Assembly (NCBI RefSeq): GCF_004022705.2
Contig: NZ_RZOY02000017.1
Span: forward strand, 26,960 to 90,959
From: Mesorhizobium sp. M2D.F.Ca.ET.226.01.1.1
GTDB taxonomy: Bacteria; Pseudomonadota; Alphaproteobacteria; Rhizobiales; Rhizobiaceae
Length of the DNA: 64,000 bases
Direction of reading: 5' to 3'
The notes under the pieces were generated by a model. That model had not been told where the DNA came from. It searched no databases and was given only the letters and a program-made list of their open reading frames with translations. Made by a program: the position numbers and the translations under genes. This document shows positions 61,696 to 64,000 of the stretch, in pieces (the first letter of the stretch is position 1; the number at the start of each line of letters is the position of its first letter).

Positions 61696-62574
61696 TTGGG
61701 TTCGCGCCGGTCCCCGCGCGTGATCGCGCGGCGCATTGGCGCTGGGTCGGCGCGAGGCACATCTGCAACGGCGGTCCAGATTCAAGGACTTCCCGTCACC
61801 TACTATCCTGTCCCGAAAAGCGGCACCAGCAGCGTCAAATACGCGCTGATGGCGCTTGGCGGCGGGCAAGCCGCTCTCGCCGATCCGGACAATGAGGTCC
61901 ACGGTCATCTCTTCACCAGCTGGGTCGATCCGTTTGTGCCGGTCTATGACGGGCTGGGCGGCAAGTTCACCATCGTCCGTGATCCGCTGGAGCGGCTTCT
62001 CTCGGCCTATTCGAGCAGAATACTGGACATCAACGTTCTGACGCGGTCATCGGCAAAGGCCGAAATGCTCGAGGCTTTCGGCCTGCCGACCGATCCGGAC
62101 CTCGATACCTTCATCCTCAACGTCGAAAAATATAGCGCGTGCTCGTGGGAGATCCGATTCCACGTCGCATCGCCGCGCCATTTTGTCGGCTCCAGCCTTT
62201 TCCTGTTCGAGCACGTCTTCAGGTTCGAGGAGATGGACAAGGTCGAGGCATTCCTGTCGTCGGTCAGCGGCAGGAAAATCTCGATGCCAAGGCTGCAGTC
62301 AGCAAGGAACAGGATCAGCCCGGCCGACCTGTCGCCGGTCGCGCTGGCGAAAGCGATGCGCTTTTGCCGATACGACTATGCGTTCCTCGTCGACTACTAC
62401 GACCCGGCAGAATGGGGAGGAATCCCCAAGGGCGCTCCTGAGGACCCTTCCTCGCTCCACGTCGCGTGCGATTTCACCGTGCCTCGCGACGGCCGCCTCG
62501 TATACCCGCGCACGCTGCGCAACCTCAGGGATTTCCTGGCCAGGCGCCCGCTGGCAATGCGGGTGGGTCACTAA
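61696..62574 (+). CDS. Sulfotransferase-family protein
   Basis: About 292 residues. Motif PVPKSGTSSVK (about 38-48) is the PAPS 5'-phosphosulfate loop, and IVRDPLERLLSAYSS (about 92-106) the 3'-phosphate site of the sulfotransferase family 2. The start is uncertain: no ATG until well inside, TTG 61696 or GTG 61720 are candidates and neither has a strong ribosome site. It would transfer sulfate from PAPS to a carbohydrate or lipid; the acceptor is unknown. It is between stress and transport genes and flanked downstream by palindromic repeats. Confidence 0.8.
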   Translation: MGSRRSPRVIARRIGAGSARGTSATAVQIQGLPVTYYPVPKSGTSSVKYALMALGGGQAALADPDNEVHGHLFTSWVDPFVPVYDGLGGKFTIVRDPLERLLSAYSSRILDINVLTRSSAKAEMLEAFGLPTDPDLDTFILNVEKYSACSWEIRFHVASPRHFVGSSLFLFEHVFRFEEMDKVEAFLSSVSGRKISMPRLQSARNRISPADLSPVALAKAMRFCRYDYAFLVDYYDPAEWGGIPKGAPEDPSSLHVACDFTVPRDGRLVYPRTLRNLRDFLARRPLAMRVGH

Positions 62575-62575
62575 A

Positions 62576-62618
62576 GCAATTCCAGAAAAAGTGTGAGCGG
62601 TTTTCCGTCCGGAATTGC
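62576..62618. repeat. Palindromic repeat (GCAATTCC ... GGAATTGC)
   Basis: GCAATTCC (62576-62583) and GGAATTGC (62611-62618) flank AGAAAAAGTGTGAGCGGTTT-type core (62584-62604). Same architecture as the 21570 and 16645 repeats. Confidence 0.8.
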
Positions 62619-62637
62619 GTAAAAACAAATAGATAGG

Positions 62638-62670
62638 GCGTTTCGCCGTTTCCACGAAACGGTGAAACGC
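62638..62670. repeat. Palindromic repeat (GCGTTTCGCCGTTTC)
   Basis: GCGTTTCGCCGTTTC (62638-62652) and GAAACGGTGAAACGC (62656-62670), 14 of 15 paired. It is 19 bp after the previous palindrome; the two make a composite element as at 21570/21627. Confidence 0.8.
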
Positions 62671-62697
62671 GCTAGGCCAATTTTGGATCGAGCGGAT

Positions 62698-63585
62698 TCA
62701 GGCGACGATCGCCATGCGCCGGCGCCTTTCGTCGAGCGAGACGATCGCCAGACCGCTGGCCATGACCAGCAGGATGCCGCAGACGGCGAGCGCGTTCGGG
62801 AACTGCCCGAACACCAGCAGCCCCGAAATGACAGCCCAGACGGTGAAGCTGTAATAGAAGGGTGCCACCGCGCTTGTCGGCCCTACACGGTAGGCCATGA
62901 AGATGAAGAAATGGCCGAAGATCAGGAACAGGCCGGCACCAGCGATCAGCAGCAGATGGCGGCCTTCGGGCATCACCCATTGCTCGGTCACAAGATGCGC
63001 GGCACCTGAGCCGGCCAACACCACCAGGACGGCGGAGATGGCCACGATCATGCCGGGCACCTCGCCCCCCACCTTGCGGCCGGCTATGTCGCGCACCGCC
63101 GCGAAGGCGGCGTTGCCGAGCGCCAGCAGCGCATAGACCGAAATTCCCTGGATGGTCGGCTGCGCCACCATGAGCGCTCCGACGAAGCCAAGGCCGATCA
63201 GCAACAAGCGCGTGGCGCCGATGTTTTCGCCGAACAGCATCGAGGATCCGACCAGCACGATGAGCGGCGTGATCTGCCCGAGCGCGGTGGAGTCCGCGAT
63301 CTGCATGTTGGCCAGGGCGACGACGTAGCACAGGATCGCCAGCAGCTCGAACAGGTTGCGGCGCAGCACCTTGCGCTCGAAGAGCAGAGGGATCTGCCTG
63401 GCATAGCCCAGCATCAGCAGCAGCGGCACGCCCCACAGCGTCGCGGCGGCACCCCGCAGCAGGAGCACTTCATAAGGCGGCAGCCCGGCGGTCGCGAGCT
63501 TCATCATCGTGTCGTTGACGAGGTAGGACCCCGTCGAGACGACCATGAACAGTGGGCCGCGGATATTGGCTGGAATGAACTGCAT
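62698..63585 (-). CDS. DMT-family (EamA) transporter
   Basis: 295 residues with about ten membrane helices, two EamA repeats (about 10-140 and 150-285). No soluble domain. PPYEVLLLRGAAATLW and MQIADSTALGQITPLIVLVG are typical EamA segments. It probably exports a small metabolite; substrate unknown. ATG 63585 gives MQFIPANIRG; the frame to 63621 is possible but less likely. Confidence 0.92.
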   Translation of the reverse strand: MQFIPANIRGPLFMVVSTGSYLVNDTMMKLATAGLPPYEVLLLRGAAATLWGVPLLLMLGYARQIPLLFERKVLRRNLFELLAILCYVVALANMQIADSTALGQITPLIVLVGSSMLFGENIGATRLLLIGLGFVGALMVAQPTIQGISVYALLALGNAAFAAVRDIAGRKVGGEVPGMIVAISAVLVVLAGSGAAHLVTEQWVMPEGRHLLLIAGAGLFLIFGHFFIFMAYRVGPTSAVAPFYYSFTVWAVISGLLVFGQFPNALAVCGILLVMASGLAIVSLDERRRRMAIVA

Positions 63586-63734
63586 GCGGCGAACAAGATC
63601 AGAGCCATGTCGCGGCGGCAATGGGCCAGCCTGGAGCCTTTGATTTTACGCGCGGCGGCCCTATATCCGCTCCACATCCCCCTGAAATCGACCATTGGTT
63701 CGGGTCGAGCGGGAATCCGCTCAGCCACAAGGCA

Positions 63735-63763
63735 CTTGTGTTTTTCGGCCGTTGTCGCTAATC
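63735..63763 (+). promoter_or_regulatory. Likely tuf promoter
   Basis: CTTGTG (63735-63740), 17-bp spacer, CTAATC (63758-63763), close to the rhizobial CTTGAC-N17-CTATAT type. It is 50 bp before the tuf ATG. Confidence 0.45.
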
Positions 63764-63813
63764 GCCCCGCATTCGACTGAACTGAAGGTCAAGGCCGTCC
63801 AAGGAAAGAGACT

Positions 63814-64000
63814 ATGGCAAAAGGTAAATTCGAGCGCACCAAGCCGCATGTGAACATTGGCACGATCGGCCACGTCGATCATGGCAAGACGTCGCTGACG
63901 GCGGCGATCACGAAGTATTTTGGCGAATACAAGCGCTATGACCAGATCGACGCGGCGCCGGAAGAGAAGGCGCGCGGCATCACGATCTCGACGGCCCACG
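63814..64000 (+). CDS. tuf: Elongation factor Tu (partial, 3' end outside window)
   Basis: The first 62 residues are present: MAKGKFERTKPHVNIGTIGH, the G1 P-loop GHVDHGKT and the switch I approach (RGITISTAH, G2). EF-Tu delivers aminoacyl-tRNA to the ribosome. AAGGAAAGAG precedes the ATG. In many proteobacteria a tuf copy follows a Thr-Tyr-Gly tRNA cluster; here Tyr and Gly tRNAs are 3 kb upstream, with other genes inserted. Confidence 0.98.
   Translation, partial: MAKGKFERTKPHVNIGTIGHVDHGKTSLTAAITKYFGEYKRYDQIDAAPEEKARGITISTAH

Overview
The window is high-GC, gene-dense chromosomal DNA from an alphaproteobacterium of the Hyphomicrobiales (Rhizobiales). The best guess is Mesorhizobium or a close Phyllobacteriaceae relative. 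Supporting signs are an NDUFA12-type complex I subunit, a DUF2155 protein, BA14K and PilZ proteins, an RNase E with an acidic insert and a terminal GWW motif, rhizobial-type promoters, and many short intergenic palindromes of the kind that litter Mesorhizobium genomes. The genus is inferred, not proven. No prophage, insertion sequence, CRISPR array or rRNA operon was seen.

Layout. 1-12 kb: a partial aldo/keto reductase divergent from a LysR regulator; the rplM-rpsI ribosomal operon; a hotdog thioesterase; an ECHDC3-like hydratase homologue; an AAA ATPase coupled to a CoA-binding protein; metY plus a cupin; a cytochrome P450 followed by a solute-binding protein without signal peptide; a gamma carbonic anhydrase; an ankyrin protein. 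12-19 kb: a BTLCP transglutaminase-like protein, PilZ and PAS regulators, rhomboid protease, CBS protein, YjhX-family toxin, gatB and a GNAT enzyme. 19-31 kb: TIGR00266 protein, panB-panC, NDUFA12, DUF2155, and a minus-strand run of M48 protease, DsbA-like protein, aroQ-accB-accC and aat, then an aminotransferase and glutaminase. 31-46 kb: RNase E, then amiC-mrcA-prfB for cell wall synthesis and translation termination. prfB needs a programmed +1 frameshift. Two GFA proteins, a glycine-zipper/OmpA lipoprotein, a DEAD-box helicase and NAD kinase follow. 46-52 kb: a PotABCD-type transporter with an MBL-fold hydrolase, divergent from a TetR regulator. 52-64 kb: small membrane and secreted proteins, tRNA-Thr(TGT), an IclR-gcl-hyi-glxR glyoxylate operon, rlmB, tRNA-Tyr(GTA), tRNA-Gly(TCC), YidB, GlsB/YeaQ, a sulfotransferase, an EamA transporter and the start of tuf.

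How it works together. Most genes are housekeeping: translation (rplM, rpsI, gatB, prfB, aat, rlmB, tuf, three tRNAs), RNA turnover (RNase E, RhlE-like helicase), envelope (AmiC, PBP1A, OmpA, M48), lipid and cofactor synthesis (accBC, panBC, aroQ, NAD kinase) and respiration (NDUFA12). Accessory modules are the P450 pair, the polyamine-type importer and the glyoxylate-to-glycerate route.

I found no gene cluster that clearly forms a new system. The less ordinary signals are non-coding: several palindromic repeat families; two large hairpins with internally iterated arms, one of which supplies both stop codons of convergent genes; tandem duplication of the rpsI tail; a strong orphan terminator at 14.85 kb; and a repeat that supplies the start codon of the yjhX homologue.
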